NCBI GenBank assembly: GCA_963699175.1
Contig: OY969418.1
Span: 2,790,001-2,854,000, forward strand
DNA: 64,000 nucleotides
Direction: 5' to 3'
Source of the DNA: JACPYM01 sp963699175
Lineage (GTDB): Bacteria; Acidobacteriota; Blastocatellia; RBC074
Below the pieces are notes generated by a model that saw only the letters and a list, made by a program, of their open reading frames with translations, was not told the DNA's origin and ran no database searches. Numbering within the stretch: position 1 is the first letter of the stretch; each line of letters begins with the position of its first letter. Both the position numbers and the translations under genes were made by a program. This document shows, piece by piece, positions 1 to 7,747 of the stretch.

Positions 1-251
1 CACCAATAGCACCGGACTCCGCCAACTCTGCCAGTCTGACTAATACGCCTTTGGCGGAAGTGGCGGAAGTGGCGGAAGAAGATCAAGCAGAAACTCCGCC
101 AACTCCGCCAACTCCTAAAGGGGTGGCGGAGTTGGCGGGGAATGGTCGTCTTGGTGCTCAGAACGATAGCCCGCCACTTCCGCCACACTCTATGGAGTTG
201 GCGGAAGTGGCGGGGAATGGGAAACAACGGCGGAAGGTGGTGCGGATATGA
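1..251 (+). CDS. C-terminal end of an unidentified protein (partial, low complexity)
   Basis: The frame is open from base 3 to the TGA at 249-251, so this is the tail of a gene that starts left of the window. About 82 residues are visible. They are low complexity and alternate between AEVAEVAE-type and PPTPPTP-type stretches, because one short DNA repeat is present in both orientations. The end is basic (KQRRKVVRI). The stop overlaps the ATG of the next gene in an ATGA, which suggests translational coupling. No domain can be recognised. A primase or DUF3987-like helicase would be a reasonable neighbour for a TubC-docking gene in a mobile element, but nothing visible proves it. Confidence 0.5.
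   Translation, partial: PIAPDSANSASLTNTPLAEVAEVAEEDQAETPPTPPTPKGVAELAGNGRLGAQNDSPPLPPHSMELAEVAGNGKQRRKVVRI
14..219. repeat. Inverted and direct copies of a GGCGGA(A/G)(G/T)T unit
   Basis: The 9-12 bp unit GGCGGAAGTGGCGG or GGCGGAGTTGGCGG occurs in tandem near 53-78, 121-137 and 196-215. Its complement (CCGCCAACTCCGCC, CCGCCACTTCCGCC) occurs near 17-32, 96-116 and 171-186. The copies alternate in orientation, so the transcript could fold into several competing hairpins. In one reading frame the two orientations give AEVAE and PPTPP protein repeats. Confidence 0.6.
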
Positions 252-712
252 CAGTCGCTGAAATTGTTACCTATCTCGAACAGCACGGCGTGCGAGTCAG
301 GCTGGCTGGCAGCGAGTTGGAAATTGATGCGCCAGAAGGATCGCTGACGCCCGCCCTTGTTGAAAGGATTCGCGCGCGTAAAACCGAGTTGCTAGCCTTC
401 CTGGCATCGGCAGCCGAGCGTTACGACTGGAAAGCGGACTGCGCCGAAGCTTTTGCACACGCACGCGTCACAGTCGAGCGCAACCTTGATAAAGGCTGGT
501 GTCCTGATTGTGGGGGCGGTCTCGCCGAGAACCAACTTGGCGATGAGAACGCGCCATATTGTCAGACGTGTGACTTCACCTGGCGCGCTTCGGACTTCGC
601 CGAAATCCGGGTGACGTTGGCCAGGCTTAAAGGGCGGCGGCCGGTACCTGCGCTTGCTGTTGCTATGGTGCCACAAGCTGCTGCGGCGCCGGCAGGCCGA
701 CTGTTTGAGTGA
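248..712 (+). CDS. TubC N-terminal docking-domain-like protein with zinc ribbon
   Basis: This is a 154-residue protein. Residues 1-55 (MTVAEIVTYLEQHGVRVRL, then a strand-rich segment and RARKTELLAFL) match the TubC N-terminal docking fold, a small module known from polyketide/peptide synthetases and also common in phage and mobile-element proteins. Residues about 82-110 hold two CxxC pairs (CPDC and CQTC), a likely zinc ribbon. The ATG overlaps the upstream stop (ATGA), which fixes the start. In mobile elements such proteins sit beside replication genes, so a role in replication or protein docking is possible, but the function is unknown. Confidence 0.65.
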   Translation: MTVAEIVTYLEQHGVRVRLAGSELEIDAPEGSLTPALVERIRARKTELLAFLASAAERYDWKADCAEAFAHARVTVERNLDKGWCPDCGGGLAENQLGDENAPYCQTCDFTWRASDFAEIRVTLARLKGRRPVPALAVAMVPQAAAAPAGRLFE

Positions 713-719
713 GGATTGA

Positions 720-959
720 ATGAGCGAGCAACCAACGCCCAACGCAGTAGAACTTGCCGAAGCGCAGCGCATCGTCGGGCGGCTAGCACCCTCATTCGAT
801 TCGATGCGGCCAAGTGATCAGCGGCTGTGGCGGACGTTTCGTTGCTACTTGATTCGCAAAGGCTCAGAGGCGCGCGTTGGGCCGCATCGGCTGAAGATGC
901 TGCGTGATCTGTGGCGACTGTACGGCGCGGTGGCCTGCGAGATGGAGAAAGCCGCGTGA
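720..959 (+). CDS. Small hypothetical protein
   Basis: This 79-residue protein is basic and helical (MRPSDQRLWRTFRCYLIRK). It starts 7 bases after the preceding stop and ends in a TGA that overlaps a possible downstream ATG. It has no recognisable domain. Its place in an unbroken same-strand series with gaps of about 45 bases or less makes it a likely real gene of the element's operon. Confidence 0.5.
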   Translation: MSEQPTPNAVELAEAQRIVGRLAPSFDSMRPSDQRLWRTFRCYLIRKGSEARVGPHRLKMLRDLWRLYGAVACEMEKAA

Positions 960-976
960 TGATCAAGGAGGGGCAA

Positions 977-1012
977 ATGAAACATCAAGCCCTCATCGAG
1001 GTGAACGGATGA
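977..1012 (+). CDS. Possible 11-residue leader peptide
   Basis: The micro-ORF MKHQALIEVNG is preceded by a near-perfect ribosome binding site (AAGGAGGGG, 965-973) with a short spacer. Its TGA overlaps the ATG of the coiled-coil gene at 1009 (ATGA). It may be a translational-coupling leader rather than a functional peptide. Confidence 0.3.
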   Translation: MKHQALIEVNG

Positions 1013-1635
1013 ATGTCGCAGAGCAAACAAAACAACGACTGACCGAAGCCGAATCTGCGCTGCAATCAGAGCGCGCTAGGCTTCGCACACTCGAAAACGA
1101 AATTACTCCGCTGGCTAAGCATTTCGCTGACGCCAGAAGCGCGGCCATCGGTGCAACGCTCAACGTACGTGATCTGACGTTCTGCCAAATCGCCGGCGTG
1201 ATCGCTACTTCGGATGCCGAACTACTGGCAGCGTCCAACAGCCGGGCAGCGTTAATGCGCCAACTCGCCGATGCTGGCTTCGCTCTGCAACAGAAACGAG
1301 CAGAACACGAGACCCTAACCCGACGCATGCTAGAGGCCGAACGGCTGGTCGAAGAAGCCCGCGCGCTTGTTGCTGTAGCTCAGACGAGGCCGGAACTGTT
1401 GGCCGAAGTCGAAGAGGCGCGCGCTGAAGTAGAACGCCTTGAAGCTGAGATTAGCAAACGCACGGCGTCTGGTGGCGCGCAACGGTTCGGGAAAGTGCCG
1501 CTCGTCATTGACGATGCTTATAGGGCAGCGGAGCAGGCTTTACTTAACGCGAAGGCGCACCGCGAGCAGGCAGAGGCCGCGCTCAACAGGGCGCTTGCCC
1601 AGCGTGCAAACCAAACAACACGACCAGCAGCTTGA
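1009..1635 (+). CDS. Coiled-coil protein of the phage-like operon
   Basis: This 208-residue protein is almost entirely heptad-rich helix: residues about 1-45 (EQTKQRLTEAESALQSERARL), 85-125 and 130-200 are rich in Ala, Glu, Leu and Arg. The frame is open further upstream, but the ATG at 1009 is chosen because it has GAGGTG upstream and overlaps the leader-peptide stop. No catalytic motif is visible. A scaffold, tail-associated or structural coiled-coil role would fit its position two genes before the tail chaperone, but the family is not recognised. Confidence 0.5.
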   Translation: MNVAEQTKQRLTEAESALQSERARLRTLENEITPLAKHFADARSAAIGATLNVRDLTFCQIAGVIATSDAELLAASNSRAALMRQLADAGFALQQKRAEHETLTRRMLEAERLVEEARALVAVAQTRPELLAEVEEARAEVERLEAEISKRTASGGAQRFGKVPLVIDDAYRAAEQALLNAKAHREQAEAALNRALAQRANQTTRPAA

Positions 1636-1664
1636 GCTGATCGAAAACCACTTTTGGAGGATTT

Positions 1665-2054
1665 ATGGACTTACGCGAACTGATGACCGACCACTTGCAA
1701 CTAGCCTTTGCACCAACCGCCAGTGGTCTTGTTGAAGAGAAGCTGCGCCAGTCGGGCTGTCTGCGCACTGACCCTGCGCAGACGGTCAGCGAAATCGTCG
1801 CACGCAAACTAGGCACGCGCTCGACAACGGCCAGCGACCAACTCGAAAGGCACTTGCTCGCAATGCAGGACGTAATCGCTGGCACGTCCCCATTCGCTTC
1901 GCGGCTACTCGCCGAAGAAACCATCCAGCAAAAGCTCAGGCATCAACTTGACGTTTTGTTCCAAACGGATCCGCTCTCTGAAAGGCTCGCTGCGTTGAGA
2001 GCAGAGGATGCGCGCTGGCGGCGGCTCATCGCTGACTTCCGACACGGGCTGTAA
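1665..2054 (+). CDS. Hypothetical protein of the phage-like operon
   Basis: This 129-residue, mostly helical protein starts at an ATG with a strong ribosome binding site (TTGGAGGATTT) 29 bases after the coiled-coil gene. A major tail protein would normally be expected just before the tail chaperone, but this protein has neither the length nor the beta-rich composition of one. Function unknown. Confidence 0.5.
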   Translation: MDLRELMTDHLQLAFAPTASGLVEEKLRQSGCLRTDPAQTVSEIVARKLGTRSTTASDQLERHLLAMQDVIAGTSPFASRLLAEETIQQKLRHQLDVLFQTDPLSERLAALRAEDARWRRLIADFRHGL

Positions 2055-2102
2055 GGTTTGCCTGTGCTTACTCGACAAACGACAGAAAAGGAGCATTGAA
2101 CA

Positions 2103-2600
2103 ATGTCACAAAGTGTCTTTGGACTTAATTGTTTTGATCTACGCGAAAAAAGTGAGGCGGGTCAATGGATCCGGATTAAACACCTCAACGGAACAGACAG
2201 CAACATCGAAATCGAATTGCTTGGCCCCGAAAGTCGCGCTTACCAAACCGTACTGGCTGAACTCGCGGTTGAACAGGCACAACGCGCCAAGGGTGACGAG
2301 GCGATCACAGTTGAAAGCGTCCTCGCTCATCAATCTCGCACTGAAGCCTTGGCGGTACGCACAATCGTTGCCCTCACGCGCAACTGGCGCAATGTGCCTG
2401 ATGCGCAGGGGCAGCCGCTCAACTTTACGCCCGAGTTGGCGACCAAGTTATACGAAGAATATTCGGTCATCAGAAATCAAGTCGCTGAGGCTTTCTACGA
2501 CCGGGAACGCTGGCTGCTGGAGAACGCCGCAAATTTGCAGAATGGGCATCCCGCGAATTCCAGCTTAAGTGGGATGCCGGGGGAGACCAACGAGCAGTAA
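2103..2600 (+). CDS. Phage tail assembly chaperone, short (G-like) product
   Basis: This 165-residue protein is the zero-frame product. Residues about 95-140 (TRNWRNVPDAQGQPLNFTP, then LYEEYSVIRNQVAEAFYD) have the layout of tail assembly chaperones: a beta-rich N-terminal half, a W-x-x-(I/V)-x-D-x-x-G turn, then a helical C-terminus. It lies directly upstream of the tape-measure gene, the conserved place for the G/GT pair in long-tailed phages. The AAGGAGC before the ATG supports the start. The last 20 residues after the slippery site look non-conserved, as expected for the unshifted tail. Confidence 0.65.
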   Translation: MSQSVFGLNCFDLREKSEAGQWIRIKHLNGTDSNIEIELLGPESRAYQTVLAELAVEQAQRAKGDEAITVESVLAHQSRTEALAVRTIVALTRNWRNVPDAQGQPLNFTPELATKLYEEYSVIRNQVAEAFYDRERWLLENAANLQNGHPANSSLSGMPGETNEQ

Positions 2601-2884
2601 TCGCGCAAGCCATCAGCGAAGGCGCACTGAGCGAGCTGGAGCCTTGGATGGCACACGTGAAACTGTTGCCACGCGCCGCGCTGGTTGTTCATCACTTCTG
2701 GCGATTGGATGCGAGACGCCAGAGCCTCGGCTTTGACCTCGCACCTTTGGGTTACTGGGATCTGATTGGCTATTGCCACCTAACTGGTCATCAGTTCTCA
2801 CCGTGGGAAACTCGCATGCTGGAGCTTTTGGATAATGAGAACCTGCGCTGGTATCGCAACCGGCAAATTGTGTTGAGCGCTTAG
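2103..2884 (+). CDS. Phage tail assembly chaperone, frameshifted (GT-like) product
   Basis: A -1 shift on AAATTTG at 2531-2537 joins the chaperone frame (145 codons, to 2537) to the -1 frame reading on from 2537 to the stop at 2884, giving about 260 residues. The joined frame runs AEWASREFQLKW and then through a tryptophan-rich domain (ELEPWMAHVKLLP, FWRLDARRQSLGF, SPWETRMLELLDNENLRWY). The -1 frame is open upstream as well as downstream of the slippery site. In lambda-like tails the GT extension recruits the tail-tube protein to the tape measure. The tape-measure ATG is 12 bases after this stop. A decayed single gene is the alternative, but the exact heptamer argues for programming. Confidence 0.65.
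2531..2537 (+). promoter_or_regulatory. Programmed -1 ribosomal frameshift site AAATTTG
   Basis: In the zero frame the codons are GCA AAT TTG, so the heptamer has the canonical X_XXY_YYZ phasing and slips to AAA TTT. Downstream, the -1 frame runs unbroken to 2884 while the zero frame stops at 2600. Confidence 0.65.
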
Positions 2885-2896
2885 CTGGAGGGAGCA

Positions 2897-5800
2897 ATGG
2901 GCCAAATCATCGAACTATTCGGACTCGGACTGGATTTTCGCCAACTTGACGAGGGGGCGAAGAAGTCGGAGTCCATCATTGACAGGCTCGAACGCAAAAT
3001 TGACGAGCTGGTCAAAGATGTCACTAAGGCCAATCACGCACTCGAATTCAACGGTGCGTCAAAGGGCGAGCCACGAATGCGCTCGGTCGAGAGCCTGACG
3101 CTCCGATTAGGCCGCGCTTCATTGCAATGGGCCAAAAACGTCGAGAGCGTAGGCGCGGCTTACAACAAGGCTGCGAGCGATGCAGAGCGGAGCGCTGGCC
3201 GGTTTGGTAGCGGCGGACTGATGGGCAAGATTGCCGGCGGGAACTTGATCAGTGGCGCGATTTCGTCGGCGCTCGGTGCAGTGACCGGCCAATTGAAAGA
3301 AGGCTGGCAGGCTGGGCTCGAATACAACAAGATGCTCGAATCCGGCACCGTCCGGATGAGCCGCTTCTTTGAGACCGCCAACCAGACAAACCGCTTCATT
3401 GCTGACCTGCAGAAATTCGCTGAGGATTCCACCGTCTTTGAAATGCCGCAGACCTTGACCGGAGCTCAACGCCTGCTCGACATGAAGTTCAACGCAGATG
3501 CCGTCGTAGTGGCGCTTAATAACATCGGCGACGCGGTTGGCGGTACGGGCGGCAACGTCGAGACGATTGACCGGATTACTCTTGCTTTGAAACAGATGCA
3601 CGACGCCGGCCGGGTCGGTGGCGATGAAATGAGACAGCTTACGGAGGCCGGGCTGCCTGCATGGGAATTGCTCGCCAAAGCCATCGGCAAGACTGCTGCC
3701 GAGACCAAGCGGCTGGTAGAGAGCGGCGGCGGCGTTGCGCTCGACGTGGATCGGGCCATCCAAGGCATCGTCGCAATGATGGGTGAGCGGTACGCCGGGC
3801 AGGGCGCGAAGGCCGGCAACACCCTGGCGGGCCTGGAATCGCAACTAGATGAGACGGCACGCCGAAGGTTGGGCAAATCCACCGAGGCGAATTTTCAGCA
3901 GTACAAGGACGTCATCCGGTCGCTGTTGAATGGCCTTGGCACAGAAGGCGCCGACAGGTTTAGCGAGGAAGTAAACAAGCTGCTCGGTGGCATTGGGGCC
4001 ACGGCCGGGGATGCGGTTAAAAAGCTCGTCAGTGGCGATTCATTCAAGCAAGCAGCCGACGTGACCAAGGAGTTGAACGCGCTCGCTGATTCAGCCAACA
4101 AAGCGGCGGAGGCATTGCAAAGCGGTGACACCGCTGGTGCGTGGAATAACACGAAGAAGAGTCTGGGCGAAGCGAAAAACCTGTTGGGTGACATCAAAAC
4201 GTACGTGGAGTCCATTACTGGGCAGCCCCTGTTCAAGGTCGAAACGACCGGCGGCGGGCTGAGTGGTTTGCTCGGCGCGGGCAAGCGGACACTCTACACC
4301 ACAGGCGCGCAGGCCGGGCAGAGCGCTGCTGATGGGGTTAAGCAGGCAGTGCCTAAGGCCGAGGAGGCGGGAAAGGCGCTCGGCAGCGCCATCGAAAAGG
4401 GTGTGCGCGACCAACTAGATATGCACTCGCCTTCGCGCGTGATGGAAGCCTTGGGGCTGAATGCGGCAAAGAGTTTTTGGGATGCGTTCAACTTTGTCTA
4501 TAACCAGGGCCAAAGTAATCTGACCGCTGCGCAAGCCAAGAATCAGTTGAATCGCGCCGAAAGTAATGACTGGATCAAGGACTTCAAAGAGGCGGCCAAG
4601 CAATACAAGGTGGCCGTGGATGTCTTGCTCGCCATCGCCAGTCGCGAAACCAATATGCGCAACATCATCGGCGACGGCGGTCGCGGCGCCGGGCTGATGC
4701 AAATAGACATCGGCACCGATCCAACCTTCAAAACTTCGGGCGCTTGGAAAGATGCATCGGCATCCATTCAAAAGGGCGCGGAAATCTTTCGCGAGAAGAT
4801 TGACCAGATTGTTGCGCTCGCGGGCAAGGAAGTCACTTTGAAGGATCGCGCGGGCACTGCTTACAAATTCACTGTGCCGAAGCTTGAAGGTGATGATCTG
4901 ATACAAGCGGCGATTGCTTCTTACAATTCCGGCTTGTGGAGCGTCTATCAAGCCAGCAAGGGGCGCTCGATGGATCGTGGCACGACAGGCGGCGATTACT
5001 CAACCGATGTGCTTGGCCGCGCGGAACAGTTTAGAAGCTTACTCGCGAGCGTGGGCGACGAAGTGCGGCAAACCATCAGGATGGCAGGCCAGGTGATTTG
5101 GGGCGGCGAGGTGACAGCGAATATCACCGGTCAGCGTTATGGCGCGCTGCCAATGGGAGCGCCACTCTCGCCCAATCTATTCAAGCTGCAAGGTGATCCT
5201 TTACCTGATCTGCCCGTTTTCGCCACCAATACCCAATTGGCAAACGAGGCACTCAAATTGGCCATCCAGGAGATGGAGCGGTATACGGGTGCCACCAATC
5301 AGAACGCAGCCGCGCTTGGTAAAGCAACCAGCCAAGCTGGGAAGTTCGGAACAACGTTTGCCGAGCAATGGCAGAAGCTTCAGGAACAAGCCGATCAGGC
5401 GGCGAGGTCAATGCTTGATGCACCCGAGAAGTTCAAACGCTTCGAGCAATTCAAAGACCGACTGGGCGCGGACGTAGACGATGTGATTTCTTCCCTGATC
5501 GAAGGCCAAGGGCGCTGGCGCTCTGCTATTACAAACATCGCCAATGACTTTTTTCACTCGCTTGTGTCGGAAATGATGTTGGCCGCGACGGGCGGCAAAT
5601 ACGATTCAGTGGGCGGCATACTTGGTGGTTTGGTGGGTGGGGTTTTCAAGGGGCTGTTTGGCGGCGGTCGCGCATCCGGTGGCGACGTAACACCCGGTCG
5701 CTGGTATATGGTCGGCGAGCACGGGCCAGAGCCGTTTATCCCGCGCGTGCCAGGCTACGTAATGCCCAATCACGCGATGGCTGGGGCTGGGACGGCAACG

Positions 5801-5944
5801 CCGGCAGCACGGATGGCTCCAATTATCAATAACACGTTTAACGTGCAATTTGTGACGAAGGATTATGAATCGTTCCGCCATTCGGAGCTGCAAGTCCAGC
5901 GTCGGCTCGCACAGGCTGTCCAGGACGCACAACGAGCTTTCTAA
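2897..5944 (+). CDS. Phage tail tape-measure protein with lysozyme-like domain
   Basis: This 1015-residue protein sets tail length and travels with the DNA in long-tailed phages. Residues 1-90 are helical and coiled-coil. Residues about 100-330 match the tape-measure N-terminal domain (LTGAQRLLDM, GGDEMRQLTEAGLPAWELLA). The HSPSRVMEALG motif near residue 510 is typical of tape measures. Residues about 570-700 form a lysozyme/transglycosylase-like domain (LLAIASRETNM with Glu near 583 as probable acid, then GDGGRGAGLMQID), used to breach peptidoglycan. The C-terminus (VTPGRWYMVGEHGPEPFIP, near 930-950) is the usual tape-measure end. It follows the frameshifted chaperone. No other tail, capsid or packaging gene is present in the window. 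Confidence 0.88.
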   Translation: MGQIIELFGLGLDFRQLDEGAKKSESIIDRLERKIDELVKDVTKANHALEFNGASKGEPRMRSVESLTLRLGRASLQWAKNVESVGAAYNKAASDAERSAGRFGSGGLMGKIAGGNLISGAISSALGAVTGQLKEGWQAGLEYNKMLESGTVRMSRFFETANQTNRFIADLQKFAEDSTVFEMPQTLTGAQRLLDMKFNADAVVVALNNIGDAVGGTGGNVETIDRITLALKQMHDAGRVGGDEMRQLTEAGLPAWELLAKAIGKTAAETKRLVESGGGVALDVDRAIQGIVAMMGERYAGQGAKAGNTLAGLESQLDETARRRLGKSTEANFQQYKDVIRSLLNGLGTEGADRFSEEVNKLLGGIGATAGDAVKKLVSGDSFKQAADVTKELNALADSANKAAEALQSGDTAGAWNNTKKSLGEAKNLLGDIKTYVESITGQPLFKVETTGGGLSGLLGAGKRTLYTTGAQAGQSAADGVKQAVPKAEEAGKALGSAIEKGVRDQLDMHSPSRVMEALGLNAAKSFWDAFNFVYNQGQSNLTAAQAKNQLNRAESNDWIKDFKEAAKQYKVAVDVLLAIASRETNMRNIIGDGGRGAGLMQIDIGTDPTFKTSGAWKDASASIQKGAEIFREKIDQIVALAGKEVTLKDRAGTAYKFTVPKLEGDDLIQAAIASYNSGLWSVYQASKGRSMDRGTTGGDYSTDVLGRAEQFRSLLASVGDEVRQTIRMAGQVIWGGEVTANITGQRYGALPMGAPLSPNLFKLQGDPLPDLPVFATNTQLANEALKLAIQEMERYTGATNQNAAALGKATSQAGKFGTTFAEQWQKLQEQADQAARSMLDAPEKFKRFEQFKDRLGADVDDVISSLIEGQGRWRSAITNIANDFFHSLVSEMMLAATGGKYDSVGGILGGLVGGVFKGLFGGGRASGGDVTPGRWYMVGEHGPEPFIPRVPGYVMPNHAMAGAGTATPAARMAPIINNTFNVQFVTKDYESFRHSELQVQRRLAQAVQDAQRAF

Positions 5945-6102
5945 AAGTGTGCTGAGTACCCTGCCCTGTACGCGCTTTCCCGCCTCTTTTGCACGTTTCG
6001 CCGCCTGGACGGGCTAGGAGGTGGCAAGATTCAACAGAGGGCAAATTCACCAGCGCGGCCGTCGCTGTGCTGAACCAACAACGCATAGAGAAAGGAAATA
6101 GA

Positions 6103-6411
6103 ATGTCAAAAACATCAACAGCGCCAGTTGAAACAGCACCGGTTGAAATGGTCACAGTGAAAAGCGCAATCCCTCCGCGCCGGACGCTGATTGCCCGAGC
6201 TGCGACCACAAATGGACAATGGGACACAGCACCGGCAGTTGCTTTCTGGGAAAAGAATCCCGTCCATGAAAATGGCGAAGCCTTTATCGGTGATGATAAG
6301 CCACATCGCGTGGCAGTCACCGAGAGGCTGCTCGAAGCCTTGCGCGCGGGCAAGCTTGTTGTGGTGGAATGCGCACCTGGCTCTCACCTGGCGCACTACA
6401 AACAGCAATAA
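6103..6411 (+). CDS. Small element protein, paralogue 1 (PPRTL...DTAP family)
   Basis: This 102-residue protein starts at the ATG preceded by AGAAAGGAAATAG; the frame is open upstream, but no other start has a comparable site. It shares a layout with the next gene: PPR-TL, then W/M-DTAP-V-F-EK, a GEA turn, and a C-terminal TE-LLEAL helix. The two are tandem paralogues of an unrecognised family, probably compact beta-rich proteins. The first 20 residues are Thr/Pro/Val-rich and likely disordered. Function unknown; position after the tape measure suggests a tail-region or accessory virion role, but this is only inference. Confidence 0.5.
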   Translation: MSKTSTAPVETAPVEMVTVKSAIPPRRTLIARAATTNGQWDTAPAVAFWEKNPVHENGEAFIGDDKPHRVAVTERLLEALRAGKLVVVECAPGSHLAHYKQQ

Positions 6412-6452
6412 CGCTCAACGATCAACGCAGATCAATTGAGGATCGAGGATAT

Positions 6453-6755
6453 ATGGCAACAGTCAAAATCAAGAAAGTTGTAGAAGTGGAAGAATCTATC
6501 GCACTCGCTCTCGTGCGAGGGATGCTACCGCCGCGCACCCTACACTTGGGCCGTGGTGAGATGGACACCGCGCCAGTGGTTTGCTTTCGTGAGAAATCGG
6601 AGCTTCAACCGGGCGGCGAGGCCTGGGTTGTGAGTGGCGCAGAAAAGGTCATCGCCTTGACCGAGGCTGCCTTGGAAGCCGCAGGCCAGAAGCGCATTGA
6701 GATTCTCAAAAGACTGACCGACGCGGAAGCCGCCAAATTCACTAAAGCGGCTTGA
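6453..6755 (+). CDS. Small element protein, paralogue 2 (PPRTL...DTAP family)
   Basis: This 100-residue protein starts at an ATG with GAGGAT upstream, 41 bases after its paralogue. Matching blocks are LPPRTLHLGRGEMDTAPVV, FREKSELQPGGEAW and ALTEAALEAAG. The N-terminus differs (MATVKIKKVVEVEES). No catalytic or metal-binding pattern is visible. It ends just before the zinc-finger gene and belongs to the same plus-strand run. Confidence 0.5.
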   Translation: MATVKIKKVVEVEESIALALVRGMLPPRTLHLGRGEMDTAPVVCFREKSELQPGGEAWVVSGAEKVIALTEAALEAAGQKRIEILKRLTDAEAAKFTKAA

Positions 6756-6772
6756 TCTGGGAGAGACCAGTT

Positions 6773-7156
6773 ATGCAATGTGCTGGCTTCACAAAATCTG
6801 GCGCACCCTGCCGCAAGAGTGCGATGGAATCAAGTCACTACTGCGCTGGCCACGATCCGTTGCGGCGGGAGTTTCGCACACGCCGTCGGTGTTGCAAGCT
6901 GATGGGTTTGCCTGTGCCGGCGGAGCTTCAACTCGAGGCTGGGCTGACGTCGGAGCGAATGGAGATGGCGGTCGAGCGTCAGAGTTGCGTTTTTGATGAG
7001 CGGATGGATGAAATCGCGCGCCGCTTCGAACACTCGCAAGAGCGTCTTGACGCCGGCGGGCCGCTCCGGTTCGACTTCAGCGGCTTGCTTCCCCCGCCGA
7101 AAAAGAAGCCAGCCAAGCGCAAGAGATGGAAGCCTTGGAAGTGGCGACGGCCTTAA
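6773..7156 (+). CDS. Small zinc-finger protein (C-x8-C-x9-C-x2-H)
   Basis: This 127-residue protein begins MQCAGFTKSGAPCRKSA, giving a Cys-x8-Cys-x9-Cys-x2-His cluster (ending YCAGHD) that probably binds zinc. The middle is helical and the last 25 residues are strongly basic (PPPKKKPAKRKRWKPWKWRR), a likely nucleic-acid-binding tail. The ATG at 6773 is preferred over an in-frame upstream start because the finger then sits at the N-terminus as in the similar protein at 7748. Function unknown. Confidence 0.5.
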   Translation: MQCAGFTKSGAPCRKSAMESSHYCAGHDPLRREFRTRRRCCKLMGLPVPAELQLEAGLTSERMEMAVERQSCVFDERMDEIARRFEHSQERLDAGGPLRFDFSGLLPPPKKKPAKRKRWKPWKWRRP

Positions 7157-7193
7157 GTTGCCGAATTTGACGCGCGTTTGAACCATAAGGGAC

Positions 7194-7448
7194 ATGGACA
7201 TCTGTTATCACTGCTTCGGATCCAACCTGGTGCGACGTGGCTTGGCGAACAATGGCGCGCAGCGCTGGCTCTGCAAAGACTGTGGGCGCTATTGCCGTGA
7301 AGAAGGTCGGGTGCAATTTGTGCCTCGGCAACTTATTCCTTTGCTGATCAGTGGCTTCGGCACAGACTGCGCCAAGGCTGACAGTGTCGGTGTTCATCGA
7401 AACACCATCGCGCGCTGGCGCAAGAAGCTGGCAGTTGTGAGCGGCTGA
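7194..7448 (+). CDS. InsA-like zinc-finger/HTH protein, stand-alone
   Basis: This 84-residue protein has two Cys pairs (CYHC near residue 4, CKDC near 27) around a G-QRWLCKDCGRYC strand, then a helix-turn-helix (VGVHRNTIARWRKKL). This is the architecture of the N-terminal DNA-binding part of IS1-type transposases. No DDE catalytic domain follows in any frame and no inverted repeats were seen, so it is either a domesticated DNA-binding protein or a remnant. Confidence 0.6.
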   Translation: MDICYHCFGSNLVRRGLANNGAQRWLCKDCGRYCREEGRVQFVPRQLIPLLISGFGTDCAKADSVGVHRNTIARWRKKLAVVSG

Positions 7449-7747
7449 GACGCCGAGTTTTCCGCTTTTTTCCGTAATAGGAAATTGGGCGGAATTTGCA
7501 GCAAGTGGCAACGTAGATCGCCATCAAGGCGAACTATGACAGCACAGGGGTTAAATGGTGAGTTGTCCGCTTTTGTCCACACTAAAAAACAGGTAGGGGG
7601 CGGGCGCCACTTGAAACAAGTTAAGACTGGACGTGAACCGGACAGCCACCCTGCTTAGGTCGGTCAGTTGAAACAAGTTGAAACACTTTGCCAGTGCCAG
7701 TTCGGTGAAGTTTAGACTGGACGTGGCGCCCTTCATCCGAACTCGCG
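7449..7747. repeat. Intergenic region with paired direct repeats (iteron-like)
   Basis: No gene is seen in these 299 bases. Three sets of short repeats occur. GAGTT(T/G)TCCGCTTTT(T/G)TCC is at 7455-7473 and 7560-7578. TTGAAACAAGTT is at 7611-7622 and 7668-7679, and is itself a hairpin (ACTTG-AAA-CAAGT) in the first copy. (A/T)AGACTGGACGTG is at 7623-7635 and 7713-7725. The set could be protein-binding sites for replication, regulation or recombination; the sequence does not decide which. Confidence 0.45.

Noticed and set aside
2648..2884. Independent 78-codon gene between the chaperone and the tape measure
   Set aside because: There is no ribosome binding site at its first ATG, and the frame is open and protein-like well upstream, to the slippery site; it is the -1 extension.
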